A stretch of DNA of 64,000 bases, taken from positions 1 to 64,000 of the forward strand of contig NZ_GL883679.1 of the NCBI RefSeq assembly GCF_000205025.1, read 5' to 3'. The notes under the pieces were generated by a model, which worked only from the letters and a program-made list of their open reading frames with translations, was not told the origin of the DNA and ran no database searches. Positions within the stretch are counted from its first letter, which is position 1. Each line of letters starts with the position of its first letter. Position numbers and translations under genes: made by a program. This document shows positions 44,878 through 56,317 of this stretch, one piece after another. The DNA comes from Parasutterella excrementihominis YIT 11859 (lineage in GTDB: Bacteria; Pseudomonadota; Gammaproteobacteria; Burkholderiales; Burkholderiaceae_F).

Positions 44878-44904
44878 AAGATCTCTAAGTTGTTTTTAAT
44901 TCAA

Positions 44905-46068
44905 TTAAGAACGGTAATCGTCGCCGTACAAAGAAACTTTGATGCGCCGCTGTGCTGAGATTTTCATCAGCAGTCCGCAGCAGATTCCGAGAATCAGCAA
45001 TGCCGTTCCGCCGTAACTCATGAATGGCAGCGGAACCCCCACAACCGGGAGAATACCGCTCACCATTCCCATATTCACGAAGGAATAAATGAGGAAGATC
45101 GTTGCAATCGCGCAAGCCAAGAGACGTTCAAAAACGGTGTTGGCCACGGACGCGATGTACAGCGCTCTCATAATCAAAAGAGTGTAAAGGCCTAAGAGAC
45201 AGATGTCTCCGAAAAATCCGAATTCCTCGGAAAAAACAGCAAATAAGAAGTCACTCGTTCTCTCGGGAATGAAATCCAAATGCGCTTGGGTACCGTTCAT
45301 CCAGCCTTTCCCGGTCATTCCGCCGGAACCGATGGCAATGATCGCCTGCAAAGTGTGGAACCCGGCGCCGAGCGGATCGGAGCTCGGGTCCAAAAGCGTG
45401 AGCACGCGCTGACGCTGGTAGTCGTAAAGCGAATTCCAAACAATCGGCAAAGCGACCAGAACGCCGGAAATCAACAGCAGCAAGAATTTCCAGCTTAAGC
45501 CGGCAAAGAAAATCACTGCGAATCCGGAAGCCAGCACCAGAATAGAAGTACCTAAGTCCGGCTGCTTCAAAATTAAGGCGACGGGGAGCGCCAGCATCAC
45601 AAAGGCCACCAAATAGTCCCACCATTTGAGCACACCTTCCTGGGCGGTCAGCCGGATCTGGAAATACCATGCAATCAGCAGAGGAGTCGCCAGCTTCATA
45701 ATCTCGGACGGCTGGATTCGGATCACGCCGATATCAAGCCACCGGGTCGCGCCCTTCGTATTGACCCCGAAAAGCAGCGTAGCGACCAAAAGCACCAACC
45801 CGACGATATACGCCGGTACAGCTAGGTTTCTTGTCCATTTGAGCGGCATCGTCGCAAAAAGCATCATCGCTGCCCCTGCAGCTGCAAGATTGCGGATTTG
45901 ACCGTCAATTCGCCAAGGGAAACTGTAGCCGGCCGAATAAAGTGCCACAAAACCCCACGCACTCAGGATCAGTACGATCACCATTAAAGGCCAGTCAATC
46001 GACCAGATGATCCCGAGCAATCCTTTGAGGATACGGATGTGGAAAGGTTCACGTGTATGTGCGTTCAT
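44905..46068 (-). CDS. rodA: Peptidoglycan glycosyltransferase RodA
   Basis: A 387-residue SEDS-family polytopic membrane protein polymerising glycan strands during elongation. About ten hydrophobic helices are visible from residue 20. Family markers are GATRWLDIGVIRIQPSEIMKL near 105, the KQPDLGTSI region near 168 (with the key aspartate), and GIGSGGMTGKGWMNG-like text near 248; the end reads PLPFMSYGGTALL. It overlaps mrdA by 4 bases, so PBP2 and RodA are coupled. Confidence 0.95.
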   Translation of the reverse strand: MNAHTREPFHIRILKGLLGIIWSIDWPLMVIVLILSAWGFVALYSAGYSFPWRIDGQIRNLAAAGAAMMLFATMPLKWTRNLAVPAYIVGLVLLVATLLFGVNTKGATRWLDIGVIRIQPSEIMKLATPLLIAWYFQIRLTAQEGVLKWWDYLVAFVMLALPVALILKQPDLGTSILVLASGFAVIFFAGLSWKFLLLLISGVLVALPIVWNSLYDYQRQRVLTLLDPSSDPLGAGFHTLQAIIAIGSGGMTGKGWMNGTQAHLDFIPERTSDFLFAVFSEEFGFFGDICLLGLYTLLIMRALYIASVANTVFERLLACAIATIFLIYSFVNMGMVSGILPVVGVPLPFMSYGGTALLILGICCGLLMKISAQRRIKVSLYGDDYRS

Positions 46069-48062
46069 TCTTTATTCCCTTTTACCGTACCCGAGGCGGC
46101 AGCCTGAGGTTTATCTGCCGGCTTTACCGCTTTTTTGACTGCTGCCGTGCTGCGAGCCTTGGTCTGCTGACTCTTTTCTTTTCCGGCCTCCTCAGTAACG
46201 CCTTTATTCTTATTCTGTTCGATCAAGTAGTAATCCAAAACTTTCCGCGCCAGCGGTGCCGCAGCTGCTGCACCGAAGCCTCCGTTCTCAACCATAATCG
46301 CGAGCGCAATCTTAGGCTTATCAACCGGAGCAAAGGCAATAAACAAGGAGTGGTCGCGATGGCGCTCTTTAATTTTGTTTTTGTTGTACGTTTCGCCCTG
46401 CTTAATGCCGAGCACCTGAGCAGTTCCCGTCTTGCCGCCGACTGTATAGGGAGCGCCTGCAAAAATTGCTCTGCCGGTTCCCTTTTGAGTCACATCCTGC
46501 ATGGCCCGCTTAATAAAGTTCACGTTTTCTTTCTTCAGAGGGATCACATCGACCGGATCCTTCGCCACGATCTCTTCTTCGCCGGTCTTTGAATTAATAA
46601 TCTTCTTGACCAGATGAGGCTTCATCACGATGCCGTCATTGGCCAGAGTAGCCACGGCGTGCGCAAGCTGGAGAATCGTAAATGCGTTATAGCCCTGTCC
46701 GATACCGATGGAAATCGTGTCTCCCTGCGCCCAGCGCTGCTTAAACCGTCTTTGTTTCCATTCTCGGGACGGGAGAATGCCTCGAGCCTCGCCGACTAAG
46801 TCGATGCCCGTGATCTGCCCGAATCCGAAAGGCTTCATGAAATCATGGATTCGGTCAATGCCCATGTCCTGGGCCAGCGAGTAGTAATACACGTCAGAAG
46901 AAACAACGATCGACCGATGCATGTCGACCGGACCATATCCGCGGCCCCGGGTGGAGTCTCGGAACACGTGGTTTCCGAGCTGGAAATGACCGTTGTCGTT
47001 AATCACGCGTTTGGGATCACGAACTTTCATTTCCAGCGCCGCCAAGGCCATGAAAGGCTTGAACGTCGATCCGATCGGATACGTTCCGCGAAGCGCACGG
47101 TTCATGAGCGGCTTGTCTTCGTCCTGATTAAGACTGTCCCAAGTTTCCTGGTCAATGCCGTCGACAAAAAGGTTCGGATCGAAGCTCGGGTTTGAAACAA
47201 ATGCCAGAACGTCTCCGGTAGCCGGTTCAATCGCAATCACCGTACCGCGCCGATCGCCGAGCTCTTTCATGATCTCGCGCTGCAGTCCCATGTCCAGCGT
47301 CAGCACAAGGTTGTTGCCGCTTTGGGGCTGCGTCATCGATAAAGATCGGATCGGGCGGCCGGAAGCGCGTACCTCGATTTGCTCGAATCCGGGCTTGCCG
47401 TGCAGTACGTCTTCGTACGAAAGCTCAATACCCGTTTTGCCGATATTGAGTGTCCCCGTGTAATCGTTTCCTCGGCCGCTCTCTTCAAGTCTTGTCTGAT
47501 CTCGCTGAGAGATTCGTCCGATGTAGCCGACGACATGTGCCGCATCCTTTCCTGCAGGATAAAAGCGATGCATGCGAGATCGCACCTCAACACCCGGGAA
47601 GCGCCAAGACTGAGCGGTAAACCTCGCAACTTCTTCGTCGGTCAGACCGCTTTTAACCGGAACCGGACTCAGGCGCGGCAGCTCGTCCTTAAGGCGGTTG
47701 AATCTGCGGATATCTCCCTTAGAAATAGAGATAACCTTCTGGAGCTCTTTAATTGTTTGGTTAAAGTTAGGCGTCTTGGCCGGCGTGATTTCCAAGGTGT
47801 AAATCGGATCATTCGTGGCTAAAACTTCCCCGTTTTTATCCATGATGATGCCGCGGCGCGGAGGATGGGCCGTCTCCGTCTTGCGGTTGGCCTCGGCCTT
47901 CGTCACAAGCTCGTCGTACTGGAAAATCTGCAAATAGGCAAAGCGGCTGGCGAGAATTAAATAAAGCAGGATCGTCACGAACAGAAAAAACCAGCATCTG
48001 CGCGTGAACTGCTTTCTAAATTTTTGCTCCAGCTCGAGATTGCGTCGTTCCATAGTGCGCAT
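46065..48062 (-). CDS. mrdA: Penicillin-binding protein 2 (elongation transpeptidase)
   Basis: A 665-residue class B PBP. One N-terminal membrane helix (about 22-42) is followed by the pedestal domain and the transpeptidase domain. The catalytic SxxK is in YPIGSTFKPFMALAALE near residue 325, the SxN-type motif is SSDVYYYSLA near 380, and the KTG is VGGKTGTAQVLG near 543. After about 620 there is a Lys/Ala/Thr-rich tail. It partners RodA. It shares one base with mreD upstream and overlaps rodA by 4. Confidence 0.95.
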   Translation of the reverse strand: MRTMERRNLELEQKFRKQFTRRCWFFLFVTILLYLILASRFAYLQIFQYDELVTKAEANRKTETAHPPRRGIIMDKNGEVLATNDPIYTLEITPAKTPNFNQTIKELQKVISISKGDIRRFNRLKDELPRLSPVPVKSGLTDEEVARFTAQSWRFPGVEVRSRMHRFYPAGKDAAHVVGYIGRISQRDQTRLEESGRGNDYTGTLNIGKTGIELSYEDVLHGKPGFEQIEVRASGRPIRSLSMTQPQSGNNLVLTLDMGLQREIMKELGDRRGTVIAIEPATGDVLAFVSNPSFDPNLFVDGIDQETWDSLNQDEDKPLMNRALRGTYPIGSTFKPFMALAALEMKVRDPKRVINDNGHFQLGNHVFRDSTRGRGYGPVDMHRSIVVSSDVYYYSLAQDMGIDRIHDFMKPFGFGQITGIDLVGEARGILPSREWKQRRFKQRWAQGDTISIGIGQGYNAFTILQLAHAVATLANDGIVMKPHLVKKIINSKTGEEEIVAKDPVDVIPLKKENVNFIKRAMQDVTQKGTGRAIFAGAPYTVGGKTGTAQVLGIKQGETYNKNKIKERHRDHSLFIAFAPVDKPKIALAIMVENGGFGAAAAAPLARKVLDYYLIEQNKNKGVTEEAGKEKSQQTKARSTAAVKKAVKPADKPQAAASGTVKGNKE

Positions 48063-48592
48063 TAAGCCCCGTAATTAGGAACCCATCGGCGCGCGAGGAG
48101 CCAGCACCACGCCGGCCAAAATACGACACTCAGCAAACCTTGAGCAAAAACAGACCATGGCCCGAAACCGTTTCCAAAGCAGAACGCTTCAATCGTCAGA
48201 AGAATCGCGGGAATATAGAAAATAGGAATCAAGGAGATGGACTGCGCAATGCTGCTTAACCAGCTCAGGCGCACGCTCATCAATTCCGTAAAGAAAACTA
48301 CCATGCAGTAGGTAAGCGCATGCTGTCCGAACACTGCTCCTGTATCTGCGTCGGTCAGCAGACCGAAAAGAAATGCCAGCCAGTAATAGATGCGCTGCGG
48401 CTGATGGATCGTCCAGAAAACCAGAGTCAGAACCAAAAAGCTCGGAAAATACGGTAAATGCGACAGCGGAAGCAGATCCAGGCACCAAGAAAGAATCAAG
48501 GTGCCGTATACCCACCAGCCTGATGCAAAAGCGGGGTCATAGAAAGATTTGTTCGGGCGGCGACTTTTAAAACCCTTAGAGAACTCACTCAT
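48062..48592 (-). CDS. mreD: Rod shape-determining protein MreD
   Basis: A 176-residue hydrophobic protein with about five membrane helices, in the invariable place between mreC and mrdA. Sequence conservation in this family is low; LLTDADTGAVFGQHAL near residue 88 is the clearest family segment. It starts inside the mreC end (4-base overlap) and its stop touches the mrdA start. Assignment relies on position, length and hydropathy together. Confidence 0.9.
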   Translation of the reverse strand: MSEFSKGFKSRRPNKSFYDPAFASGWWVYGTLILSWCLDLLPLSHLPYFPSFLVLTLVFWTIHQPQRIYYWLAFLFGLLTDADTGAVFGQHALTYCMVVFFTELMSVRLSWLSSIAQSISLIPIFYIPAILLTIEAFCFGNGFGPWSVFAQGLLSVVFWPAWCWLLARRWVPNYGA

Positions 48593-49503
48593 CGCTTGGG
48601 CTTCCTTCTAACCTGACCGTCGCCGGCATTCTCTTCCTCTTCATCCAGATCCGGCAATTCGACCTTCGTATCCACGTAGAGGACAAGAACGTATTCGCTC
48701 GTGCCGATAGATTTGGGAGAAGAAACGGTCACATCAATGTAACTGCCGGAGTCGCCCGGTTCTACTTTTGTCACGACGCCTACCGGAATCCCTTTGGGAT
48801 AGATGCCGTCAAGACCGGACGTAACCACCTTTTCGCCAACCTTAATTTTGTCGGAGAACGGAAGATCGCGGCTCTGAAGCGTCGTTCCGTCCCCGCTGCC
48901 GCGGACAATCCCGCGAACGTGCGAAGTCGTGAAGAGGACCGGAACTTCCTGATTTTTATCCTGGATCAGCTGGACTTGACTGGAGTTGGGAGCCACATGA
49001 ATGAGCTGACCGGCCAAACCGGCTTCTGTGACGACAGGCATCCCGACCTCAAGACCGTCGTTGGATCCGCCGTCAATTTGATAGCGCTGAGTAAAGCCGT
49101 CAGAAAGCGCGCGGCGAACTTCAAACATTCCTGTTTTAGCCGTGTACAGCGTTTTTTGCTGGAGCATCTCTTTCAAAACGCGATTCTCTTCGCTCAAGGT
49201 GCTCATGCGGTAGCGCTGCATCTCGCTTTCGGCAAGACGCTTCTTCAGCTCTTCGTTTTGGGCGATTAGGGAAGATTTGGAACGCAGGTAGCTGTCTGCA
49301 AAATCGACGCCGCGCGCAGGAGAGGCAACGCCGTTGTGAATCCAGTCTGAAACCCAGGCAAAACCGGAGCGCACCGGCTCCATCACCTGCATTTGATGGT
49401 CGACAACCATCATCAACACCGAGATCGCGACAAAGAAACCGAAGCTCGTGAACGAAGAAGCGCGGGGCGCATTAAATTTCAGGTGTTTTGACGGCCCGAC
49501 CAT
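48589..49503 (-). CDS. mreC: Rod shape-determining protein MreC
   Basis: A 304-residue bitopic protein. One membrane helix (about 18-38), a coiled-coil stretch (about 68-110) and a periplasmic beta-rich domain with GLEVGMPVVTEAGLAGQ near residue 152 and VGEKVVTSGLDGIYPKG near 222 match MreC. It links MreB to PBP2 and RodA. A short acidic C-terminal tail (LDEEEENAGDG) ends in basic residues. It lies 18 bases after mreB. Confidence 0.94.
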   Translation of the reverse strand: MVGPSKHLKFNAPRASSFTSFGFFVAISVLMMVVDHQMQVMEPVRSGFAWVSDWIHNGVASPARGVDFADSYLRSKSSLIAQNEELKKRLAESEMQRYRMSTLSEENRVLKEMLQQKTLYTAKTGMFEVRRALSDGFTQRYQIDGGSNDGLEVGMPVVTEAGLAGQLIHVAPNSSQVQLIQDKNQEVPVLFTTSHVRGIVRGSGDGTTLQSRDLPFSDKIKVGEKVVTSGLDGIYPKGIPVGVVTKVEPGDSGSYIDVTVSSPKSIGTSEYVLVLYVDTKVELPDLDEEEENAGDGQVRRKPKR

Positions 49504-49521
49504 ACCTTTTGATCGGTTGGA

Positions 49522-51034
<1,513 letters not shown>

Positions 51035-51035
51035 C

Positions 51036-52493
51036 ATGAAAGAACTTACACATGCCTCCGTGGCAGAGTTGAGCGCTCTTCTTTCTAAAAAAGAAGTCTC
51101 TGCAAAAGAAATCGCTCAGGCTTATCTCGACAAAATCGAGGACAAAAAATCCTTAAATGCATTCCTGGACGTCCGTCCGGAAGTTACTCTGAAAGAAGCG
51201 GAAGCCGCCGACCGTAAAATCGCCGAAGGCACCGCTTCTCCGCTGACCGGCGTTCCCATTGCACACAAAGATATTTTTGTCACACGCAACTGGGCGAGCA
51301 CCGCCGCGAGCAAAATGCTCGAAAATTACATGAGCCCGTTTGATGCTACCGTGGTTGAACGTATTCAGGAAGCCGGCCTCGTCTGCCTCGGCAAAACCAA
51401 TTGCGACGAATTCGCAATGGGCTCAACTACGGCCAACAGCGCCTATGGAAAGACATTCAATCCCTGGAACGAACATGTCGTTCCAGGCGGCTCTTCCGGC
51501 GGTTCCGCTTCCTGCGTTGCCGCGCGACTCACACCGGCAGCGACCGCTACCGACACGGGCGGATCGATCCGTCAGCCTGCAGCCTTCTGCGGCGTCACCG
51601 GTATTAAGCCCACGTACGGCCGTCCCAGCCGCTGGGGCATGATTGCATTTGCCTCCAGCTTGGATACCGCCGGCGTTATCGCCCAAACGGCAGAAGACTG
51701 CGCTTTAGTTCTTTCTCAGATGATCGGCTTTGATAAGCGCGACTCCACGAGCATCGAGCTGCCGCCTGAAGACCTGACGATCGGCCTGAACGACGGCGTC
51801 AAGGGGCTGCGTATCGGTGTGCCTCGCGCTTGGATTGATAAAGCTGCTCCGGCCCTTAGAGACTCCATCTATGCCGCATTGAAGGTATATGAAGATCTGG
51901 GTGCTGTTTTGGTGGATATCAAATTGGAAAAAGCCGACCTCGGCGTTCCTGTCTACTACATCATTGCACCGGCGGAAGCCAGCTCCAACCTCGGACGTTT
52001 CGACGGTGTTCGCTACGGTCACCGCGCTCAGAACTACACTGACCTGCTCGACATGATTAAGAAGAGCCGTGACGAAGGTTTCGGCCCGGAACCCAAGCGC
52101 CGCATTCTTATCGGTACTTACGTTCTTTCTCACGGCTACTACGACGCTTACTACATTAAGGCTCAGCAGGTCCGCCGTTTGATCGCCGAAGAATTCGATC
52201 ACATCTTTGCAGAAAACTGCGACGTGATTGCCGCCCCGGTCTCTACCGATGCTGCTTTCCGCTTCGACGACAAGAGCGATCCGCTTTCTCTTTACCTGAG
52301 CGACCTTTACACCGTCCCCGGTTCGCTGGCCGGCCTTCCGAGCATGAGCGTTCCCTGCGGTATGAGCCCGGATAACCTTCCGTTCGGTCTCCAGCTGATT
52401 GCCCCGAAATGCAAAGAAGCTCGTCTGCTCCGCACTGCCCACGCCTATCAGAACGTCACCGATTGGCATAAGGCTGTTCCTGCCGGATATTAA
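51036..52493 (+). CDS. gatA: Asp/Glu-tRNA amidotransferase subunit A
   Basis: A 485-residue amidase that releases ammonia from glutamine for tRNA-dependent amidation. The Ser-cisSer-Lys triad is visible: lysine in PIAHKDIF near residue 77, [14 protein letters not shown] near 152, and the nucleophile in [15 protein letters not shown] near 176. Full length. Gene order gatC-gatA-gatB is complete; family knowledge says the complex makes Gln-tRNA(Gln) and/or Asn-tRNA(Asn). Confidence 0.97.
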   Translation: MKELTHASVAELSALLSKKEVSAKEIAQAYLDKIEDKKSLNAFLDVRPEVTLKEAEAADRKIAEGTASPLTGVPIAHKDIFVTRNWASTAASKMLENYMSPFDATVVERIQEAGLVCLGKTNCDEFAMGSTTANSAYGKTFNPWNEHVVPGGSSGGSASCVAARLTPAATATDTGGSIRQPAAFCGVTGIKPTYGRPSRWGMIAFASSLDTAGVIAQTAEDCALVLSQMIGFDKRDSTSIELPPEDLTIGLNDGVKGLRIGVPRAWIDKAAPALRDSIYAALKVYEDLGAVLVDIKLEKADLGVPVYYIIAPAEASSNLGRFDGVRYGHRAQNYTDLLDMIKKSRDEGFGPEPKRRILIGTYVLSHGYYDAYYIKAQQVRRLIAEEFDHIFAENCDVIAAPVSTDAAFRFDDKSDPLSLYLSDLYTVPGSLAGLPSMSVPCGMSPDNLPFGLQLIAPKCKEARLLRTAHAYQNVTDWHKAVPAGY

Positions 52494-52507
52494 GAAAGGA
52501 TTACAAA

Positions 52508-53956
52508 ATGGAATGGGAAGTTGTTATCGGACTGGAAACACACGTCCAGCTGTCCACTAAATCTAAAATCTTTTCCGGAGCGTCTGCAGCCTTCGGCGCA
52601 GAGCCGAACACTCATGCATGCCCGATCGACCTTGCCCTCCCGGGCTGCCTTCCGGTGCTCAACCGTGAGGCCGTCGAAAAGGCGATCCGCTTCGGCTTGG
52701 CCATTAACGCTAAAGTCGCCAACCGGTCGGTTTTTGACCGCAAACACTATTTCTACCCTGACCTTCCGAAGGCTTATCAGATCAGCCAGTTTGAACATCC
52801 CGTCGTTATCGGCGGCGAACTGACAATCCAGGTAGAAAATCCCGACGGCACAACCTACGCAAAAACCGTTCACCTGACACGCGCACACTTGGAAGAAGAT
52901 GCGGGTAAGAGCGTTCATGGCATCGTTCACGGAAAGACAGGCATCGACTTGAACCGCGCCGGCACCCCGCTTCTCGAAATCGTCAGTGAACCGGAAATGC
53001 GCAGCTCGGCCGAAGCTGTGGCCTACGCCCGCGCTTTGCATGAGTTGGTGACTTGGATCGGTGTGAGCGACGGCGACATGCAGAAAGGCAACTTCAGATG
53101 CGACGCCAACGTATCCGTACGCCCCAAAGGACAGAAAGAATTCGGAACCCGCTGCGAAATTAAAAACCTCAACAGTTTTAAATTCCTGCAGGCCGCGATT
53201 GACTACGAAGTCCGCAGACAGATTGAACTGATTTCTGAGGGCGGCAAAGTCGTTCAGGCAACTCGCCTCTACGACCCGGACAATGATGAGACCCGAGAAA
53301 TGAGAACCAAGGAAGATTCCATGGATTATCGCTACTTCCCGGATCCCGATCTTCAGCCGCTGGAAATCTCGGATGAATGGATCGATGAAGTCAGAGCCAC
53401 AATGCCGGAACTGCCCGGCGCTGCCCTGAACCGTCTGATCCAGGAATACGGTATCAACGAAGCCGACGCGATTCAGCTTACGTCACACCGTCCGCTCACC
53501 GTCTATTTCGAGACGGCCGCTGCGAATGTGAAGGATAAGAAGGCCGTTGCCAACTGGATTCGCGGTGAAGTTTTAGCTAAGCTCAACGCCGCCGAGCTCA
53601 CCATTGAAGAAAGCCCGGTCTCTGCCGAACAAGTCGGTCAGATCCTTAATCGCATGAGCGACGGCACGCTCAACCAGAAGGGCGCTCGTACGGTCTTCTC
53701 TGCGATTTGGGAAAAGAAAGGCGACAATGTCGACGCCCTTATCGAAACACTCGGCTTGAAGCAGATTTCGGACACCGGTGCCATTGAGGCCGCTATTGAC
53801 GCAGTTCTGGCTGCTAATCCGAAGATGGTTGCCGAATTCAAGTCCGGCAAGGAAAAAGCCTTCAATGCTTTGGTCGGTCAAACTATGAGAGCCACCAAAG
53901 GAAAAGCCAATCCCGCTCAGGTTAACGAAATCCTGAGAGCGAAACTGGCTCAGTAA
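52508..53956 (+). CDS. gatB: Asp/Glu-tRNA amidotransferase subunit B
   Basis: A 482-residue subunit that binds the misacylated tRNA and activates its side chain with ATP. The start [21 protein letters not shown] is diagnostic; [18 protein letters not shown] near residue 77 and the basic [15 protein letters not shown] segment near 212 follow. The YqeY-like tail domain occupies about 330-480. AAGGA lies 7 bases before the ATG. A strong terminator follows. Confidence 0.97.
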   Translation: MEWEVVIGLETHVQLSTKSKIFSGASAAFGAEPNTHACPIDLALPGCLPVLNREAVEKAIRFGLAINAKVANRSVFDRKHYFYPDLPKAYQISQFEHPVVIGGELTIQVENPDGTTYAKTVHLTRAHLEEDAGKSVHGIVHGKTGIDLNRAGTPLLEIVSEPEMRSSAEAVAYARALHELVTWIGVSDGDMQKGNFRCDANVSVRPKGQKEFGTRCEIKNLNSFKFLQAAIDYEVRRQIELISEGGKVVQATRLYDPDNDETREMRTKEDSMDYRYFPDPDLQPLEISDEWIDEVRATMPELPGAALNRLIQEYGINEADAIQLTSHRPLTVYFETAAANVKDKKAVANWIRGEVLAKLNAAELTIEESPVSAEQVGQILNRMSDGTLNQKGARTVFSAIWEKKGDNVDALIETLGLKQISDTGAIEAAIDAVLAANPKMVAEFKSGKEKAFNALVGQTMRATKGKANPAQVNEILRAKLAQ

Positions 53957-53971
53957 ACCTTTGGGTCATTG

Positions 53972-54006
53972 ACAAACAGGACGGCATCCCCGTCCTGTTT
54001 GTTTTT
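53972..54006 (+). terminator. Rho-independent terminator after gatB
   Basis: ACAAACAGGACGG and CCGTCCTGTTTGT form a perfect 13-bp stem with a 5-base loop, followed by TTTT. It lies between the convergent gatB and pyrE stops, overlapping the pyrE stop region slightly. Confidence 0.9.
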
Positions 54007-54008
54007 GG

Positions 54009-54683
54009 TTATTTGCTGCCGTATTTACGGCGATATTCGGAAATCGCTTCTTGATAGGCGGAAAGTTCGGGATCTTTGGTTTCTTTGAGGAAGGACATCA
54101 GGTCGGAAAGATCTGCGATTGCAACCACCGGCATGGCATAGCGCGCCTTAACATCTTCTACAGCGGAGCGGTCGGCTACTTTTTCTGCTGTTCCCGCACA
54201 TTCCATGCGATCCAGCGCTAAAAGAACGCCCGAAGGATGAGCACCGCAGGCTTCAATGATTTTGACGGATTCTCCGACCGACGTACCGGCAGAGATCACA
54301 TCATCGATGATCACGACGTGACCTTTAATCGGGGCTCCGACGGTATTTCCGCCTTCGCCGTGATCCTTGACTTCCTTACGGTTATAAGCAAAAGGAAGAT
54401 CGTATCCGAGTTCAGCCATTCTCATGGCAACTGCAGCGGCCAAGGTAATGCCTTTATATGCCGGTCCGAAGATCATGTCGCACTCGATACGCCCTTCTTC
54501 CATGGCCTTGATCAAAGTGCGGGCGTAAAAGTCCGCAAGTTTTGAGAGCATGGCACCGGTATTAAATAAACCCGCATTGAAGAAATAGGGCGACAGGCGG
54601 CCGGCCTTAGTTTTAAATTCTCCGAACCTTAATACTTTAGATTCAATACAAAACTCAATAAATTTATGCTGAATGCTGGACAT
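54009..54683 (-). CDS. pyrE: Orotate phosphoribosyltransferase
   Basis: A 224-residue PRTase joining orotate and PRPP to make OMP in pyrimidine synthesis. MIFGPAYKGITLAAAVA near residue 70, FAYNRKEVKDHGEGG near 97 and the PRPP motif VVIIDDVISAGTS near 123 are present. It is divergent from xthA, a common betaproteobacterial neighbour, with 165 bases between. Confidence 0.95.
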   Translation of the reverse strand: MSSIQHKFIEFCIESKVLRFGEFKTKAGRLSPYFFNAGLFNTGAMLSKLADFYARTLIKAMEEGRIECDMIFGPAYKGITLAAAVAMRMAELGYDLPFAYNRKEVKDHGEGGNTVGAPIKGHVVIIDDVISAGTSVGESVKIIEACGAHPSGVLLALDRMECAGTAEKVADRSAVEDVKARYAMPVVAIADLSDLMSFLKETKDPELSAYQEAISEYRRKYGSK

Positions 54684-54848
54684 AACGAAGTCACCGAGAA
54701 ATTAAGACTTAAGTGGCGGATATTCTAACGAGGCGTATTGCGCAAAAACAATCGGTTCGAAATTCTTTTCCTCAGAGTACGGTCCTTGGAAGCCGACATT
54801 TCTCCTGGCCGCGGTAAGATTAGACATTCTGAAAAAACGGACCGGCAA

Positions 54849-55625
54849 GTGCTTAAGATCATCACCATCAATACCAACGGCATCCGCAGTGCTGTCAATA
54901 AAGGCTTTCATCTCTGGCTGGCAAAACAGGATGCCGACATCGTCTGCATCCAGGAATTAAAAGCTCAGCCGGACGAAGTGCCGGACGAGATTAATTTGGA
55001 CGGTACTTTTTATCGTTACGTCCACTGCGCTGAAAAGAAAGGCTATTCCGGCTGCGCGATCCTTACCCGGAAAAAACCGGACGAAGTCATTATCGGATTC
55101 GGCAACGAAGAATTTGACCGTGAAGGACGATATGTTGAAGCCCGCTTTAACAATTTAATCGTCGTCTCTATTTACTTTCCTTCTGGAAGCTCCTCTGAAG
55201 AACGTCAGCAGGCCAAATTCCGCTTTCTTGATGTCATCAAAGGCCGCTTAGATGAGCTGCTTCGTGACGGTCGGGACGTTGTCTTATGCGGTGACTTCAA
55301 CATCGCACACAAAGAAATTGATATTAAAAACTGGAAAGGCAATTTGAAGAATTCCGGCTTCCTTCCGGAAGAGCGTCAGTGGATCACGGATCGGCTTCGT
55401 GAAGGCTGGCAGGATGTCTTCCGGCGCCTGGACCCGCGGCCGGATCGCTTCACATGGTGGAGCAACCGAGGACGCGCCAGGATAAATAATGTCGGGTGGA
55501 GAATCGACTATCAGTTTTCAACACCGGCGATTGCTTCCACCGCGAAAGAAACCGATATCTATCGGGACGAGCGCTTCTCTGATCACGCCCCGCTTACCGT
55601 CGTCTATGACTTTAATTTGCAATGA
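54849..55625 (+). CDS. xthA: Exodeoxyribonuclease III
   Basis: A 258-residue AP endonuclease/3'-exonuclease for base-excision repair. KIITINTNGIRSAVNKGF opens the protein, then VCIQELKAQPDE near residue 35 with the metal-binding glutamate, VVLCGDFNIAHKEIDI near 144, and the catalytic FSDHAPLTVVYD at the end. The start chosen is GTG at 54849, which gives the standard N-terminus and length; an ATG 37 codons earlier would add an unlikely tail. It overlaps rsuA by 4 bases. Confidence 0.93.
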   Translation: MLKIITINTNGIRSAVNKGFHLWLAKQDADIVCIQELKAQPDEVPDEINLDGTFYRYVHCAEKKGYSGCAILTRKKPDEVIIGFGNEEFDREGRYVEARFNNLIVVSIYFPSGSSSEERQQAKFRFLDVIKGRLDELLRDGRDVVLCGDFNIAHKEIDIKNWKGNLKNSGFLPEERQWITDRLREGWQDVFRRLDPRPDRFTWWSNRGRARINNVGWRIDYQFSTPAIASTAKETDIYRDERFSDHAPLTVVYDFNLQ

Positions 55626-56317
55626 TTGCTGAACAAATACTTTTCTCACAGGGGTTCGGAACCCGTCACGAATGCACGGGACTTATCGTTCAAGGCCGAT
55701 TTCGTGTTAACGGCACTGCAGTGACCGATCCGGATGAGGATATCCCGACGGAAGACCTGACCTTTGAGGTCGACGGAGTCCAATGGCCTTTCTTTGAAAA
55801 AGCCATCATCCTGCTGAACAAACCCGAGCACTACGAATGCTCCCTGAAGCCTATCCATCATCCGAGCGTGCTCTCGCTGCTGCCTCCGCCTTTGCGCGTC
55901 AGAAAAGTCCAGCCGGTGGGCCGTCTCGACGAAGACACCACGGGACTGCTTTTATTGACGGATGACGGAAAGCTGATTCATCGACTTACGCACCCGAAAA
56001 AACACGTCACCAAAATCTATCGGGTCACGCTTAAACATCCGGTCACAGAAAAGCAGATCGCTCAGCTCCTCAAAGGCGTGCAGCTTGCAGACTCGCCGGA
56101 TATCGTCAAAGCCGTCAGCTGTGACAAAGTCTCCGAACTCGTCATTGATCTCGGCATTACGCAAGGCAAGTATCACCAGGTCAAGCGCATGATGGCTGCC
56201 GTATCTAATCGGGTCGTCGCACTGGAACGAATTCGTTTCGGAAACCTCTCTCTGCCGGAAGACTTAAAACCGGGGGAATGGACCTGGGGCAAATCTGCTC
56301 AGGAAATTATCGGATGA
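55622..56317 (+). CDS. rsuA: 16S rRNA pseudouridine516 synthase RsuA
   Basis: A 231-residue pseudouridine synthase. An N-terminal S4-like domain (about 1-60) is followed by the catalytic core: ILLNKPEHYECS near residue 63, the catalytic aspartate in VGRLDEDTTGLLLLTDDG near 99, and ITQGKYHQVKRMMAAV near 179. The family (RsuA versus RluE/F types) is clear; target U516 is by similarity. It is coupled by 4-base overlaps to xthA before and ampG after. Confidence 0.9.
   Translation: MIAEQILFSQGFGTRHECTGLIVQGRFRVNGTAVTDPDEDIPTEDLTFEVDGVQWPFFEKAIILLNKPEHYECSLKPIHHPSVLSLLPPPLRVRKVQPVGRLDEDTTGLLLLTDDGKLIHRLTHPKKHVTKIYRVTLKHPVTEKQIAQLLKGVQLADSPDIVKAVSCDKVSELVIDLGITQGKYHQVKRMMAAVSNRVVALERIRFGNLSLPEDLKPGEWTWGKSAQEIIG

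Noticed and set aside
51705-52469. 254-codon open frame on the minus strand opposite gatA
   Set aside because: It mirrors the codons of a certain gene (GatA), has no recognisable domain and no ribosome site.
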